From Thermus hydrothermalis (GTDB lineage: Bacteria; Deinococcota; Deinococci; Deinococcales; Thermaceae): a stretch of 64,000 nt of DNA. A program made the position numbers and the translations under genes. The DNA is taken from positions 168,644 through 232,643 of the forward strand of contig NZ_JAKTNT010000001.1 of NCBI RefSeq assembly GCF_022760925.1, written 5' to 3'. The notes under the pieces are model-generated. The model was not told the origin of the DNA, did not search any database, and saw only the letters and a program-made list of their open reading frames with translations. Of the stretch, positions 33,255 to 42,955 are shown piece by piece (the first letter of the stretch is position 1; each line of letters begins with the position of its first letter).

Positions 33255-34301
33255 ATGCGGAATGGGTGGCTTGGTGTTCTGGTGCTGCTGGTGTTTGCAG
33301 GTGGGGTTTGGGCCCAACAACGCCCCTTGGTAGTAGGTGTAAGTTGGGCCAACTTCCAGGAGGAGCGTTGGCGGCGGGATGAAGCGGCCATCAAGGAGCA
33401 GCTGGCTCGCATGGGCGCTCAGTATGTGAGCACCGATGCGCAAAGTTCTGCAGAAAAGCAGCTTAACGATGTGGACAGCCTTATTTCCCGAGGGGTAAAC
33501 GCCCTCATCATCCTCGCTTGGGACAAGGACGCTATTCTTCCTGCGGTCCAAAAGGCTCGCGCAGCTGGCATCCCCGTGGTGGCTTATGACCGCCTAATTG
33601 CCGATCCATACGCCTTCTATATTTCGTTTGACAACGTGGAGGTGGGGAGGCAACAAGCCCGTGCTGTGTACCAGGTGCGGCCTCGAGGGAACTATGTCTT
33701 CATCCTAGGTGCGCCCACGGATCCTAATGCAGATCTGTTGCACCAAGGACATCTTGAAGTCTTACAACCTGCCATTGACCGGGGTGAGATTCGCGTAGTG
33801 GGCAAACAGTATACGGAGGGTTGGCGTCCGGAAGTTGCCCAGCGCAACATGGAACAGATTCTGGCAGCCAACCGAAATCAAGTGGATGCAGTGGTAGCCT
33901 CCAATGACGGTACCGCAGGGGGTGTGATTGCGGCCCTGGCTTCGGTGGGGTTGGCCGGGCGTGTACCCGTTTCCGGCCAGGACGGCGATTGGCCTGCTTT
34001 GAACCGGGTGGCTCGAGGATTGCAGACCGTAAGCGTCTGGAAGGATGCCCGAGAGCTTGGACGTCGGGCTGCAGAGATCGCAGTGCTCCTAGCTCGGGGG
34101 ACTCGTCCGGACCAAATCCCGGGTGCTCAGAGGTTCCGCGTTCCGGGGGATCCTAGAGGTACCGTGGTGAACGCAGTGCTGTTGCGGCCTATTCCTATTA
34201 CACGCGACAACTTGCATATCGTCCTCGAGGCCGGTTGGATCACGAAAGAAGCGCTTTGCCAGGGTGTAAGCGGGCCGCAGGCGCCCGCAGTTTGCCGCTA
34301 G
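33255..34301 (+). CDS. xylF: Xylose ABC transporter binding protein XylF
   Basis: About 348 aa with a signal peptide ([21 protein letters not shown]). Mature features of pentose-binding proteins: [82 protein letters not shown] and [14 protein letters not shown]. This pattern is XylF. ATG 33255 has AGGAGGT 6 bases upstream; a TTG two codons earlier overlaps that site. First gene of the xylose operon. Codons end in A or T more often than in flanking operons. A strong stem-loop follows the stop. Confidence 0.92.
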   Translation: MRNGWLGVLVLLVFAGGVWAQQRPLVVGVSWANFQEERWRRDEAAIKEQLARMGAQYVSTDAQSSAEKQLNDVDSLISRGVNALIILAWDKDAILPAVQKARAAGIPVVAYDRLIADPYAFYISFDNVEVGRQQARAVYQVRPRGNYVFILGAPTDPNADLLHQGHLEVLQPAIDRGEIRVVGKQYTEGWRPEVAQRNMEQILAANRNQVDAVVASNDGTAGGVIAALASVGLAGRVPVSGQDGDWPALNRVARGLQTVSVWKDARELGRRAAEIAVLLARGTRPDQIPGAQRFRVPGDPRGTVVNAVLLRPIPITRDNLHIVLEAGWITKEALCQGVSGPQAPAVCR

Positions 34302-34308
34302 GCCTAAG

Positions 34309-34340
34309 GGGGCTCAGGGGAAGTCCCCTGAGCCCCTTTT
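34309..34340 (+). terminator. Strong stem-loop with T-tract between xylF and xylH
   Basis: GGGGCTCAGGGG (34309-34320) pairs with CCCCTGAGCCCC (34325-34336), followed by TTTT (34337-34340). The 12-bp perfect stem sits between xylF and xylH, so it is probably a leaky terminator or stabiliser that raises the binding protein over the membrane parts. Confidence 0.7.
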
Positions 34341-34349
34341 GGAGGAGCC

Positions 34350-35573
34350 ATGAACGCCATGTACCCTTCAGATAAGGTAGGGAAAAGTCCCCGTGCCGAC
34401 ATGGGCACATACTCGCAAAATGCCTTCCTTCTTTTCGTTCTAGGACTTCTCTGGATTGTCTTTCATCTAATGACCTTGGGCCAACCGGGCAAGTTTCTAT
34501 CCCCCCAAAACCTTTGGAACCTTTCCGTACAAACCGCCGTGGTAGCCATCTTGGTAGGGGGAATGGTCCTGGTCATTGTGGCCCGGCAGATTGACCTTAG
34601 CGTGGGATCGCTTTTGGGTTTCACCGGGATGGCCATGGCTCTTTTGCAAGCGGTCCCGCCCATTGGCCAAGGATGGCCCTGGCCCCTAGCCCTTTTGGTG
34701 GGCCTGCTCCTGGGGGCTGGGGCGGGCCTTTTACAAGGGTATCTGATCGCCTATCTTGGGGCTCCTTCCTTTATCGTTACCATGGCTGGGCTCCTTGTTT
34801 TCCGTAATGCTGCCTACTTGATTGCCGAAGGTCGGACCGTAGGCCCTCTTCAGGACGAGTTTCTGATTCTGGGCGGGGGACTCCAAGGTTCGATCGGGCC
34901 TTTTTGGTCTACGGTGGTTACCCTTCTGGCCTTGGCCTACACCCTCTGGGCTGTATGGCGTGGCCGGTGGCTTCGGCAACGCCATGGTCTTTCCGTGCGC
35001 CCCCTTTGGGTGGACCTCGCTGTAACCCTCTTCCTGGGTTTGGTTTTTGGGAGCTTTCTCTGGGTCATGAACAGTTTTCCTCACCCTGTTACGGGCCAAG
35101 GCCGGGGGATCCCTGTGCCCGTACTCATTGCCCTTGGTGTCCTCGTGCTTCTCCATTGGGTATCCCAGCGCACGCGTTTTGGCAGGTATGTGTACGCTAT
35201 CGGCGGCAATCCTGAGGCGGCCCTGTTAGCGGGCATTCCTGTTCGCCGTGTCCAAGTTCTGGTGTTTGGTCTAATGGGCTTCCTCGCCGCCCTGGCTGGG
35301 GCAGTGCAAGCGGCACGACTTGCCTTTGTGCCCACGGGCATGGGCACGCTGCTGGAGCTGTACGTGATAGCTGCTGCTGTGGTGGGAGGTACTTCGTTGG
35401 CTGGGGGAAGCGGAACCATTCTTGGGGCGGCGCTGGGGGCCTTGATCATGTCTAGTCTGCAAAACGGTTTGGTGTTAATGGGCGTCCCTACAGAGTGGCA
35501 GAACCTAATCCTAGGTGTGGTCTTGGTGGTGGCTGCCGTGTGGAACGCTAGGTTTCACCGGAGGCGGACATGA
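34350..35573 (+). CDS. xylH: Xylose ABC transporter permease XylH
   Basis: 407 aa, about ten membrane helices. Conserved sugar-permease motifs of the RbsC/XylH type: [87 protein letters not shown] and [24 protein letters not shown] 34350 has GGAGGA just upstream. The next gene overlaps by 4 bases. It is longer than RbsC because of extra segments in the middle ([25 protein letters not shown]), as is typical of XylH. Confidence 0.9.
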   Translation: MNAMYPSDKVGKSPRADMGTYSQNAFLLFVLGLLWIVFHLMTLGQPGKFLSPQNLWNLSVQTAVVAILVGGMVLVIVARQIDLSVGSLLGFTGMAMALLQAVPPIGQGWPWPLALLVGLLLGAGAGLLQGYLIAYLGAPSFIVTMAGLLVFRNAAYLIAEGRTVGPLQDEFLILGGGLQGSIGPFWSTVVTLLALAYTLWAVWRGRWLRQRHGLSVRPLWVDLAVTLFLGLVFGSFLWVMNSFPHPVTGQGRGIPVPVLIALGVLVLLHWVSQRTRFGRYVYAIGGNPEAALLAGIPVRRVQVLVFGLMGFLAALAGAVQAARLAFVPTGMGTLLELYVIAAAVVGGTSLAGGSGTILGAALGALIMSSLQNGLVLMGVPTEWQNLILGVVLVVAAVWNARFHRRRT

Positions 35574-36319
35574 GCCTACCGCTGTTGCGCGCGGAAAACG
35601 TATCCCTACGTTTTGGTGGGCTGCAAGCTTTGGACAGGGTATCCTTTGATCTCCACGAGGGCGAGGTTCATAGCTTGGTGGGGCACAATGGGGCGGGAAA
35701 GACCACCTTCATCCGGGTCTTAGCGGGGGTTTACACCCCACAGGAAGGGAGGATCCTCCTGCGGACTGGGGGCGGGCTCGAGGAGGTGCGCTTTACCTCC
35801 CCAAGAGATGCGCAGCGTTTTGGCATTGAAACCATTCATCAGAACCTGGCCTTGGCTGATAATTTGGATGCAGTAGCCAACGTTTTTTTGGGTCGGGAAC
35901 GCGTTCGGCATCTTTCTCTGGATGAGGAATTCATGGAGACGGAGGCGAGAAGGGTATTGGAGCGGGTAGGAGCGAGGCTACCTTCCCTCAGGGTCCCGGT
36001 GCACCGCCTCTCGGGGGGCCAGCGCCAAGCGGTGGCCATTGCCCGGGCCCTACTCTTCCGGGCAAAGGTCCTGATCATGGATGAGCCCACCGCCGCCCTT
36101 GGCCCGGGGGAAACGGCTCGGGTCAAAGCGCTCATCCGCGCTCTCCGCGAGGAGGGTCTGGGTATTGTCCTCATTAGTCACGATCTCCACGACGTCTTTG
36201 ACCTAAGCGACCGGATTACGGTGATGAAGGGAGGCAGGGTGGTGGGAACGGTGCGGGCCTGCGAGAGCACCCAGGAGGAGGTGTTGGGGATGATTTTGGC
36301 TGGAGAGCCCAAGAGGTAG
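35570..36319 (+). CDS. xylG: Xylose ABC transporter ATPase XylG, single-domain form
   Basis: 249 aa. Walker [11 protein letters not shown]-loop [13 protein letters not shown], signature [20 protein letters not shown], Walker [16 protein letters not shown] and [20 protein letters not shown]. coli XylG and RbsA have two ATPase domains in about 500 aa; this one has just one, so a homodimer is expected, as in FrcA-like systems. It overlaps xylH by four bases and is followed by the ROK regulator. Confidence 0.88.
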   Translation: MSLPLLRAENVSLRFGGLQALDRVSFDLHEGEVHSLVGHNGAGKTTFIRVLAGVYTPQEGRILLRTGGGLEEVRFTSPRDAQRFGIETIHQNLALADNLDAVANVFLGRERVRHLSLDEEFMETEARRVLERVGARLPSLRVPVHRLSGGQRQAVAIARALLFRAKVLIMDEPTAALGPGETARVKALIRALREEGLGIVLISHDLHDVFDLSDRITVMKGGRVVGTVRACESTQEEVLGMILAGEPKR

Positions 36320-36335
36320 GCAGGGATTTGGGAAA

Positions 36336-37469
36336 ATGCGGACCAGTATGCCTAACGCTTCCGAAATCCCCAAAGGCGGTACCCGGCAGCTTCGTCGTTG
36401 GCACAAGGCTAGGATTCTGGACCTGTTGCGTAAGCAACCCGGGCTTTCTCGGAGCGACCTAGCCAGACACCTAGAGCTCTCTCCCTCAGCCGTTACGGAG
36501 GCCGTGGCCGAGCTTCTAGAAGAGGGCCTCCTCTTGGAACGGCCCCTCCCTCCCCAGGGCCAGGGCCGGCCTTCCATCGCCCTCGAGGTAGAGGGCGAAA
36601 GGAACGTGGTCCTTGCCTGGGAAATAGATGTGGACCGGATGGCGGTGGCCCTTATGAGCCTAGCGGGGGACGTGCGGGTAAAGACGGTCCTGCCCCCGGC
36701 GCCGAGGGACCCTCAAGAGGCGCTAGCCCTTTTGGCGGCAACCACGTACCCCTTGCTTTCGGGCAGGCGGGTTCTCGGCGTAGGCGTCGCTGTGCCGGGC
36801 CTTGTGGAACCCGAAGAAGGTCACTTGACCCTAGCACCCAACCTGGGCTGGCAAGACCTGGCCTTGGGGGAGATGGCACAGAAGGCTCTGGCAAGCTTGG
36901 GGCTTGCAGAAGTTCCTCTCATAGTGGAAAACGAGGCGAATGCCGCAGCGTACGGCCTTTATGCCTTGGGGGGGTGGGAGGTAGGCCACTGCGTGTACCT
37001 GAACCTGGGCGTAGGCGTGGGAGGCGGCGTCGTGGTAGACCGGAAGGTTTACCACGGGGCCCGTTTTCACGCAGGTGAGGTGGGCCATATTCCCCTGAAC
37101 CCCGATGGGCCTTCCTGTGGTTGTGGCAAACAAGGATGCGCCGAAGTCTATTTGAGCTTTCGCCGGTGGAACGCGAACGCCTCCAAGGAACTTCTGGCGG
37201 AGATAGGGGACAAGCTGGCGCACCTTTGCGCCATCGTGTTGAGCACGCTAGATCCGAACCTCATCGTGCTAGGAGGACCTTTGGTGGGGGCCACAGGGGA
37301 GGAGCTTCTTCGCGAGGTTCGTCAAAGGCTCCCTAAATACGCCTTGCGGGTTCACTCTCCTGAGCAAGTTGTTCTTTCCCCTTTTGGGCGGGAAGCCGCT
37401 CTTCTGGGGGCAGGCGCTTTGGCTGCTGCCCAGTTCATAGATCAAATGGCTTTTGTGGAGGTGGTTTAG
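36336..37469 (+). CDS. xylR: ROK-family regulator, XylR-like
   Basis: 377 aa. N-terminal winged helix-turn-helix ([46 protein letters not shown]), then a ROK sugar-kinase-like domain: [62 protein letters not shown] and the zinc-binding [10 protein letters not shown]. As in other XylR proteins it probably represses the operon until xylose binds. It lies inside the operon, so its own level follows the operon. ATG 36348 is an alternative start. The stop is immediately followed by the ATG of xylA. Confidence 0.87.
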   Translation: MRTSMPNASEIPKGGTRQLRRWHKARILDLLRKQPGLSRSDLARHLELSPSAVTEAVAELLEEGLLLERPLPPQGQGRPSIALEVEGERNVVLAWEIDVDRMAVALMSLAGDVRVKTVLPPAPRDPQEALALLAATTYPLLSGRRVLGVGVAVPGLVEPEEGHLTLAPNLGWQDLALGEMAQKALASLGLAEVPLIVENEANAAAYGLYALGGWEVGHCVYLNLGVGVGGGVVVDRKVYHGARFHAGEVGHIPLNPDGPSCGCGKQGCAEVYLSFRRWNANASKELLAEIGDKLAHLCAIVLSTLDPNLIVLGGPLVGATGEELLREVRQRLPKYALRVHSPEQVVLSPFGREAALLGAGALAAAQFIDQMAFVEVV

Positions 37470-38633
37470 ATGTACGAGCCTAAACCGGAGCACAAGTTCA
37501 CATTTGGACTTTGGACGGTGGGTAATGTGGGCCGGGATCCCTTTGGGGATGCGGTTCGGGAAAAGCTTGATCCAGTTTACGTCGTGCAGAAGTTGGCGGA
37601 GCTTGGGGCTTATGGGGTGAACCTGCACGACGAGGACCTCGTCCCCAGGGATACGCCGCCTCGGGAGCGGGACCAAATCCTTCGTCGGTTTAGGAAAGCC
37701 CTTGAGGAAACCGGTCTCCGGGTCCCCATGGTTACCGCAAACCTCTTTTCCGACCCTGCCTTCAAGGACGGTGCCTTTACGAGCCCAGACCCATGGGTCC
37801 GGGCCTATGCGCTTCGCAAGAGCTTGGAAACGATGGACTTAGGCGCGGAGTTAGGAGCGGAGATCTACGTGGTTTGGCCCGGGAGGGAGGGAGCGGAGGT
37901 AGAAGCTACGGGCAAAAGCCGTCATGTGTGGGAGTGGATGCGGGAGGCGCTCAACTACATGGCTGCTTACGCCAAGGACCAAGGTTATGGGTACCGCTTC
38001 GCTTTGGAACCAAAGCCCAACGAACCTAGGGGCGACATCTATTTCGCCACGGTGGGAAGCCTTCTGGCCTTTATCTACACCCTCGAGGACCCTGACCGCT
38101 TTGGCCTCAACCCCGAGTTTGCGCACGAAACCATGGCAGGGCTAAACTTCGTCCACGCAGTGGCTCAGGTCCTGGAGGTGGGTAAGCTTTTCCATATAGA
38201 CCTTAACGATCAGAGGATGAGCCGGTTTGACCAGGACCTCCGCTTCGGCGCAGAAAACCTGAAAGCTGCCTTCTTCTTGGTAGACCTCCTGGAGCACTCC
38301 GGCTACCAGGGTCCCCGCCATTTTGACGCCCATGCCCTGAGGACAGAGGATGAAGAAGGGGTTTGGGAATTTGCCCGGGGATGCATGCGTACGTATTTGA
38401 TCCTAAAGGAGAAGGCCCAGGCCTTCCGGCAGGACCCCGAGGTTCAAGCCTTGCTTGCGGAGTATTACCGGGCGGACAAGGAAGCCTTGGCCCTTCTTGG
38501 CTCCTATAGCCGGGAAAAGGCGGAGGCCTTGAAGCGTGCGGATATTCCCTTGGAAGGGGTGCGGCGAAGGGGATACGCGTTGGAGCGGTTGGACCAACTT
38601 GCGGTGGAACACCTTCTCGGGGTACGCGGATGA
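37470..38633 (+). CDS. xylA: Xylose isomerase
   Basis: 387 aa, exactly the length of Thermus xylose isomerases, opening [19 protein letters not shown]. Catalytic His and Asp lie in [11 protein letters not shown] (about residues 54 and 57). Metal ligands are seen in [12 protein letters not shown] (Glu/Lys), [12 protein letters not shown] (Glu/His), FHIDLNDQ (Asp) and RHFDAHALR (Asp). It converts D-xylose to D-xylulose with Mg2+/Mn2+/Co2+. Gene begins right at the stop of xylR and overlaps xylB by four bases. Confidence 0.97.
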   Translation: MYEPKPEHKFTFGLWTVGNVGRDPFGDAVREKLDPVYVVQKLAELGAYGVNLHDEDLVPRDTPPRERDQILRRFRKALEETGLRVPMVTANLFSDPAFKDGAFTSPDPWVRAYALRKSLETMDLGAELGAEIYVVWPGREGAEVEATGKSRHVWEWMREALNYMAAYAKDQGYGYRFALEPKPNEPRGDIYFATVGSLLAFIYTLEDPDRFGLNPEFAHETMAGLNFVHAVAQVLEVGKLFHIDLNDQRMSRFDQDLRFGAENLKAAFFLVDLLEHSGYQGPRHFDAHALRTEDEEGVWEFARGCMRTYLILKEKAQAFRQDPEVQALLAEYYRADKEALALLGSYSREKAEALKRADIPLEGVRRRGYALERLDQLAVEHLLGVRG

Positions 38634-40096
38634 AGGCGGTTGTGGGGCTGGACTTGGGTACCAGCGGGCTGAAGGGGGTGATTCTGGACGAGAGGGGCCA
38701 AAAGCTGGCCGATGCCCGGGCCAGCTATCCCCTGCATGTTCCCCAACCGGGTTGGACCGAGCAGGATCCCCGCGATTGGGCGAAGGCCTTGAGGGAGGTC
38801 CTCGAGGCCCTCACGTCCAGGCTCCCCCAAGTAGAGGTGGTGGCTATCGGTCTTTCTGGGCAGATGCATGGGGCCGTGTTCCTTGACCGGGAGGGGGAGC
38901 CAATACTTCCGGCTCCTCTTTGGAATGACCAGCGCACGGCGGAGGAGGCCAAGTGGATAGAGGAGGTGATCCCTCGTCCCGAGCTGATCCGGCGCACGGG
39001 CAATCCGGCTATCACCGGTTTCCAACTCCCCAAGATTGTTTGGCTTAAGCGTAAGCGTCCCGACTTGTTTCGGCGGGTCTATAAGGTGTTATTGCCCAAA
39101 GACTACCTGGGTTTCCTCCTTACCGGGAACTGGGCCACGGAATACTCCGACGCTTCCGGCACCGGGGCCATGGCGATCCGGGAACGGGTTTGGGACGAAG
39201 AGCTGCTTAGGGCGCTTGGGCTAGCCGTTTCCCTTCTCCCCGACCTTGGGGAAAGCCACCGCGTGGTGGGAGGGCTCCGGCCGGAGTGGGCTCGAGCGGT
39301 TGGTCTCAGGACAGGTACCCCCGTGGTGGCGGGAGCCGGGGACAACGCCGCCGCTGCCATTGGGCTAGGGGTTTCCCGCTATCGGCCGGGCACCGGTAGC
39401 GTTTCCTTGGGCACGAGTGGGGTCATCTTCCTTCCCATTGAAGCGCCTTTGCCCGATCCTGAGGGACGGATCCACCTTTTTTGCCACGCTGACGGTGCCT
39501 ACCACCTTCTAGGGGTAACCCTGAGCGCCGCGGGGAGCTTGGAATGGCTTCGCCGACTTTTCCCCGAGGTTTCGCTAAAGGAGCTCCTTGCGGAGGCGGA
39601 GAAGGTTCCTTTGGGAGCGCAGGGGCTTTACTTTCTCCCGTTCTTGGCGGGAGAGCGGAGCCCCTATTTGGAGCCGGCGTTGCGGGGCGCTTTCTTGGGT
39701 CTTTCCTTGGTGCATGAACGCGGCCATTTGGTGCGGGCGGTCCTGGAAGGGGTGGCCCTAAGCTTAGGGGTTGTTTATGAGGTAATGCGTTCCTTGTCGC
39801 AAGCCGAAGCGTTTCTGGTCACCGGCGGAGGTTCGGCCTCTAGCCTTTGGCTAAGCCTCTTGGGAGGAGCTCTACAGGTTCCCCTTTACCAGGTTGTGGG
39901 CGAGGAAGGAGCTGCCCGGGGAGCGGCCATCCTGGCTATGGTAGGGGGAGGGGTGTACCCGGACCTCGAGGCCGCCCTTCAGGCAACCCGGTTGCCGGAG
40001 GTAGCGGTAACCGAGGTAGATCCAGGCGTTCGCCAGCTTCTTCCAGAATACGAGGCCTGGGTGTCCATGCTTCTGGAACGTTATCGGAGGTCCTAA
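38630..40096 (+). CDS. xylB: Xylulokinase
   Basis: 488 aa, FGGY kinase. [18 protein letters not shown] (phosphate loop), [28 protein letters not shown] (substrate-binding), [40 protein letters not shown] with catalytic Asp, [13 protein letters not shown] and [20 protein letters not shown]. It phosphorylates D-xylulose to feed the pentose phosphate pathway. ATGA overlap with xylA shows translational coupling. The next gene begins with GTG directly after the TAA. Confidence 0.96.
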   Translation: MKAVVGLDLGTSGLKGVILDERGQKLADARASYPLHVPQPGWTEQDPRDWAKALREVLEALTSRLPQVEVVAIGLSGQMHGAVFLDREGEPILPAPLWNDQRTAEEAKWIEEVIPRPELIRRTGNPAITGFQLPKIVWLKRKRPDLFRRVYKVLLPKDYLGFLLTGNWATEYSDASGTGAMAIRERVWDEELLRALGLAVSLLPDLGESHRVVGGLRPEWARAVGLRTGTPVVAGAGDNAAAAIGLGVSRYRPGTGSVSLGTSGVIFLPIEAPLPDPEGRIHLFCHADGAYHLLGVTLSAAGSLEWLRRLFPEVSLKELLAEAEKVPLGAQGLYFLPFLAGERSPYLEPALRGAFLGLSLVHERGHLVRAVLEGVALSLGVVYEVMRSLSQAEAFLVTGGGSASSLWLSLLGGALQVPLYQVVGEEGAARGAAILAMVGGGVYPDLEAALQATRLPEVAVTEVDPGVRQLLPEYEAWVSMLLERYRRS

Positions 40097-41098
40097 GTGC
40101 TTGGCGAAAATCTAAATAGGCTCCGGCTTTGGATGCGAACCCAGGGGTTCTCCCGCTTCTACGTCGCCCGCCCTGAGAACTTCGCCTGGCTCACCGGGGG
40201 TAGCAACACCCTGGGGTTCGGGGAGGGGGTGGCGTACTTGGAAATCGGGGAAGAGCTTCTCCTTCACACGAGCCGCATAGAACACCCCCGGATGGCGGAG
40301 GAGGAGGTCCCCGGGCTTCCCGTGCGAGTGCACCCGTGGTACGCCTTCCCGCCCCCGGGTAGCCCGAACGACCTCGAGCACGACCTCACGTTCCTCCGGC
40401 TCACCCTCTCCAAGAAGGCGCAGGAGGCCTTTCACCGCCTGGGAAAGGAGGCGGCGGAGGCGGTGGGGGAGGTGGTCCGGGGGGCAAAGCCCACTTGGAG
40501 AGAGCGGGAGCTAGCGGGGGCCTTAGCCGAGGCCCTCTGGGGACGAGGAATCCGCCCGCAACTCCTCCTGGTGGCGGGGGAGGAGCGGCTTTTTCGGCAC
40601 CGCCACCCCCTGCCTAAGGACCGGCCCCTGGGGCGGAGCTTCATGGCGGTGGTTTGCGCCGAGCGGGGAGGTCTCGTTGCCAACCTCACGCGGATGGTCA
40701 ACCTGGGGGACGGGGAGGTGGAGGCCCGCTACCGCAAGGTTTTGGAGGTGGAAGAGGCGGCCTTGGACGCTTCCCGGCCGGGGGCCAAGCTGGGGGAGGT
40801 TTTCGCTGCCCTCCAAGCGGCCTACGAGCGGGTGGGCTTTCCTGGGGCCTGGGAGGAGCACCACCAAGGGGGCGTGGGCGGGTACCGGTCCCGGGAGGCC
40901 ATCGCCGTGCCGGGCCACCCTTTGACCCTGGAGGAGGGGATGGCCTTGGCCTGGAACCCGAGCCTTGCTGGGGCCAAGGTGGAGGACACCTTTCTCCTGA
41001 CTGGGGAGGGGCTTCTCAACCTGACGGAGGATCCCCGTTGGCCCACGGTGCGGGTGGGGGGCAGGGCCAGGCCTGACCTTTGGCGGGGAGATGGGTGA
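40097..41098 (+). CDS. M24-family peptidase-like protein, metal site incomplete
   Basis: 333 aa. An N-terminal creatinase/prolidase-like part (LRLWMRTQGFSRFYVARPENFAWLTGGSNTLGF) and a pita-bread domain (HRLGKEAAEAVGEVVRGAKPTWRERELAGALAEALWGRGI, HHQGGVGGYRSREA, LEEGMALAWNPSLAGAKVEDTFLLTGEG). Active M24 enzymes use two Asp, one His and two Glu. Here the region for the two Asp (VVCAERGGLVANLTRMV) has none, so it is probably not a metallopeptidase. It directly follows xylB without gap and so belongs to the operon. Its GC content rises back to the typical level. Function unknown. Confidence 0.7.
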   Translation: MLGENLNRLRLWMRTQGFSRFYVARPENFAWLTGGSNTLGFGEGVAYLEIGEELLLHTSRIEHPRMAEEEVPGLPVRVHPWYAFPPPGSPNDLEHDLTFLRLTLSKKAQEAFHRLGKEAAEAVGEVVRGAKPTWRERELAGALAEALWGRGIRPQLLLVAGEERLFRHRHPLPKDRPLGRSFMAVVCAERGGLVANLTRMVNLGDGEVEARYRKVLEVEEAALDASRPGAKLGEVFAALQAAYERVGFPGAWEEHHQGGVGGYRSREAIAVPGHPLTLEEGMALAWNPSLAGAKVEDTFLLTGEGLLNLTEDPRWPTVRVGGRARPDLWRGDG

Positions 41099-41158
41099 GG
41101 CCCGAGAGGGGCATCGGGTGTTCTCAGCGCAACCCGTGGACCACGCCCCCAGTAGGTA

Positions 41159-41395
41159 GGGGCCAAAGTTCCCGGCTCGGAGGTGGTCACCCTCTCCCGC
41201 ACCCAGATCCTCACCGCCCTCAACAAGCGGGAAAACTGGTACCTGGTGGTGGTCGAAACGGATGGGCAGAGGGCCTTGCGCATCCACTACGTCCCTCCCT
41301 TCATGGGTGAGCCCGACTTCGCCGCCACCAGCGTCTCCTACGACCTCAAGCAGGTCCTGGATCGGGCGGTGCGGGTGGTGGAGGTGGCGAAATGA
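41159..41395 (+). pseudogene. Fragment resembling a DUF3883 C-terminal domain
   Basis: The open stretch between TAG (41156-41158) and the stop at 41393-41395 reads VTLSRTQILTALNKRENWYLVVVETDG and ends in DFAATSVSYDLKQVL. This is the ending typical of DUF3883 domains, which are found at the end of large helicase- or nuclease-linked proteins. Only the last 70-80 residues remain, with no start or upstream domain. It looks like the tail of a deleted gene. No RBS for the GTG at 41183. Confidence 0.5.
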
Positions 41396-41458
41396 TACGC
41401 CCGTATAGCAGGCTCCGAGCTTGTTATACAAAAGGGGGGGTTTAGTATCATAAGCCCC

Positions 41459-42019
41459 GTGCGCCCCGAAGCCTTCTCACCCCAGGCCCCGGGCAAGCTC
41501 CTTTCCATTGGGCAAGGCGCCTACGCCTTCCTCCCCGACCCCTTGCCGCCCCCTTTGGAATGGACAGCGCCTTTGGTCCGCCTCCTGGACGAGGCGAGGG
41601 GGAGCCTCGGCGAGCTGGCGGGCCTTCTGCACACCCTGCCTAACCCATACCTTTTCATCCGGCCTTTCATCCACAAGGAGGCCGTGCTCTCATCGCAGAT
41701 TGAGGGTACCCAAGCGAGCATGGTGGACGTGTACGCCCTCGAGGTCCAGGCCCCTCTTTTTCCACCCCCAGAGTTGCGGGAGGATGCCAAGGAAGTCCTC
41801 AACTACATTCGCGCCCTGGAGCGAGGGAGCGAGCTCCTAAAGGAACTTCCCCTTTCCCTGCGGCTCCTCAGGGAGATGCACGCTGTTCTCCTGCAAGGGG
41901 TACGGGGCCAAAGCCGGGCCCCGGGCGAGTTCCGGCGAACGCAGAACGGGATTGACTTCCCGGGGCGCACTTGTAGCCCAAGTTTCCCATCTAAGGGGCC
42001 GTGGCACGCATTTGGCTAA
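41459..42019 (+). pseudogene. Fic/DOC family protein, C-terminally truncated
   Basis: 186 aa starting at GTG 41459. It matches the N-terminal half of Fic proteins: IRPFIHKEAVLSSQIEGTQASMVDVYALE (the inhibitory helix region), EDAKEVLNYIRALERGSELLKELPLSLRLLREMHAVLLQGVRG and APGEFRRTQNGID. After that the sequence diverges and ends; the catalytic HPFxxGNGR loop is absent, so AMP transfer cannot occur. Upstream, GTATAGCA and TGTTATAC form a near-palindrome (around 41410-41434). It is probably the remainder of a self-regulating Fic gene cut by a deletion ending near the AI-2E family gene. Confidence 0.65.
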
Positions 42020-42028
42020 GATGGGGGC

Positions 42029-42955
42029 GTGGGTCGTTTCTTCGTTGGCCTTTTTCTTCTAATTCTCGCCCTTTGGGCGTTGGGAAAGCTTTATCCCCTT
42101 TTCCTTTGGGTCTTCCTAGCCTTCACCTTGGCGGCCGCTTTGGACCCCCTGGTGGGCGTGCTTCGCCGTTTTCTACCCCATCCCTCGGCGGTGGTCCTGG
42201 CTTACCTGGGGGTCCTAGGGGTCCTGGCCTTAGGGCTTTACCTGGTGGCGCCCCTTTTGGCCCGGCAGTTCCGCAACCTGAGCGAGGTCCTGCCCCAGGC
42301 CTTCGCCTTTCTTCAGGGGAACCTGGGGCTTTCCGGCTCCGGGCTTCTTTCCTCCCTGGCTCCCTCCTTCCACATCGCCGGGGACCTCCTCCTGCGGGTA
42401 GGGGAGACCGTGTCCGGCCTGGTCTTGGCCCTGGTTCTGGCGGTGATGATCAGCCTCGAGCCCCACCTGGTGCCCCGGGCGGCCCCTTACCTCCCGGGGG
42501 ACGGCTGGTCGGAGGTGCTGGAGGGCACCTGGCGCCGCCTGGGATACTGGGCCCGCGCCCAGTTCCTCATCGCCCTAAGCTTCGCCCTCCTTTTCGGGGG
42601 TTGGCTCTTCGCCCTGGGGGTGCCGAGCCCCTTCGCCCTTGGGTTCCTCGGGGGGGTGCTGGAGGTGATCCCCTTCGTGGGGGGGATCACGGCGGCGTTG
42701 CTGGCAAGTCTGGTGGCCCTTTCCTCCTTAGGGCCCCTAAGCGCCCTTCTCGTCCTGGCAGGCTATGGGGGTATCGCCCTCCTGGAGGGGAAGGTTCTCA
42801 TCCCCCTCATCTATGGGCGGACCGTGGGGTTCCACCCCGCCCTGGTCCTCCTCGCCATTTTCGCCTTTGGCAAGCTCTTCGGCCTCCTGGGCATCTTCCT
42901 CGCCGTGCCCATGACGATCCTCGCCTCAGGGCTTCTTTCCCGCTGGCGCCGCTAG
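42029..42955 (+). CDS. AI-2E transporter family (PerM-like) membrane protein
   Basis: 308 aa with eight or so membrane helices, GTG start. Signature pieces: LWVFLAFTLAAALDPLVGVLRRFLPHPSAVVLAYLGV at the N-terminus, and FALGFLGGVLEVIPFVGGITAALLASLVAL, LLEGKVLIPLIYGRTVGFHPALVLLAIFAFGKLFGLLGIFLAVPM near the C-terminus. Family members are exporters or Na+/H+ antiporters; the autoinducer role holds for few of them. It converges with the APC permease gene, overlapping by four bases. Confidence 0.85.
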   Translation: MGRFFVGLFLLILALWALGKLYPLFLWVFLAFTLAAALDPLVGVLRRFLPHPSAVVLAYLGVLGVLALGLYLVAPLLARQFRNLSEVLPQAFAFLQGNLGLSGSGLLSSLAPSFHIAGDLLLRVGETVSGLVLALVLAVMISLEPHLVPRAAPYLPGDGWSEVLEGTWRRLGYWARAQFLIALSFALLFGGWLFALGVPSPFALGFLGGVLEVIPFVGGITAALLASLVALSSLGPLSALLVLAGYGGIALLEGKVLIPLIYGRTVGFHPALVLLAIFAFGKLFGLLGIFLAVPMTILASGLLSRWRR

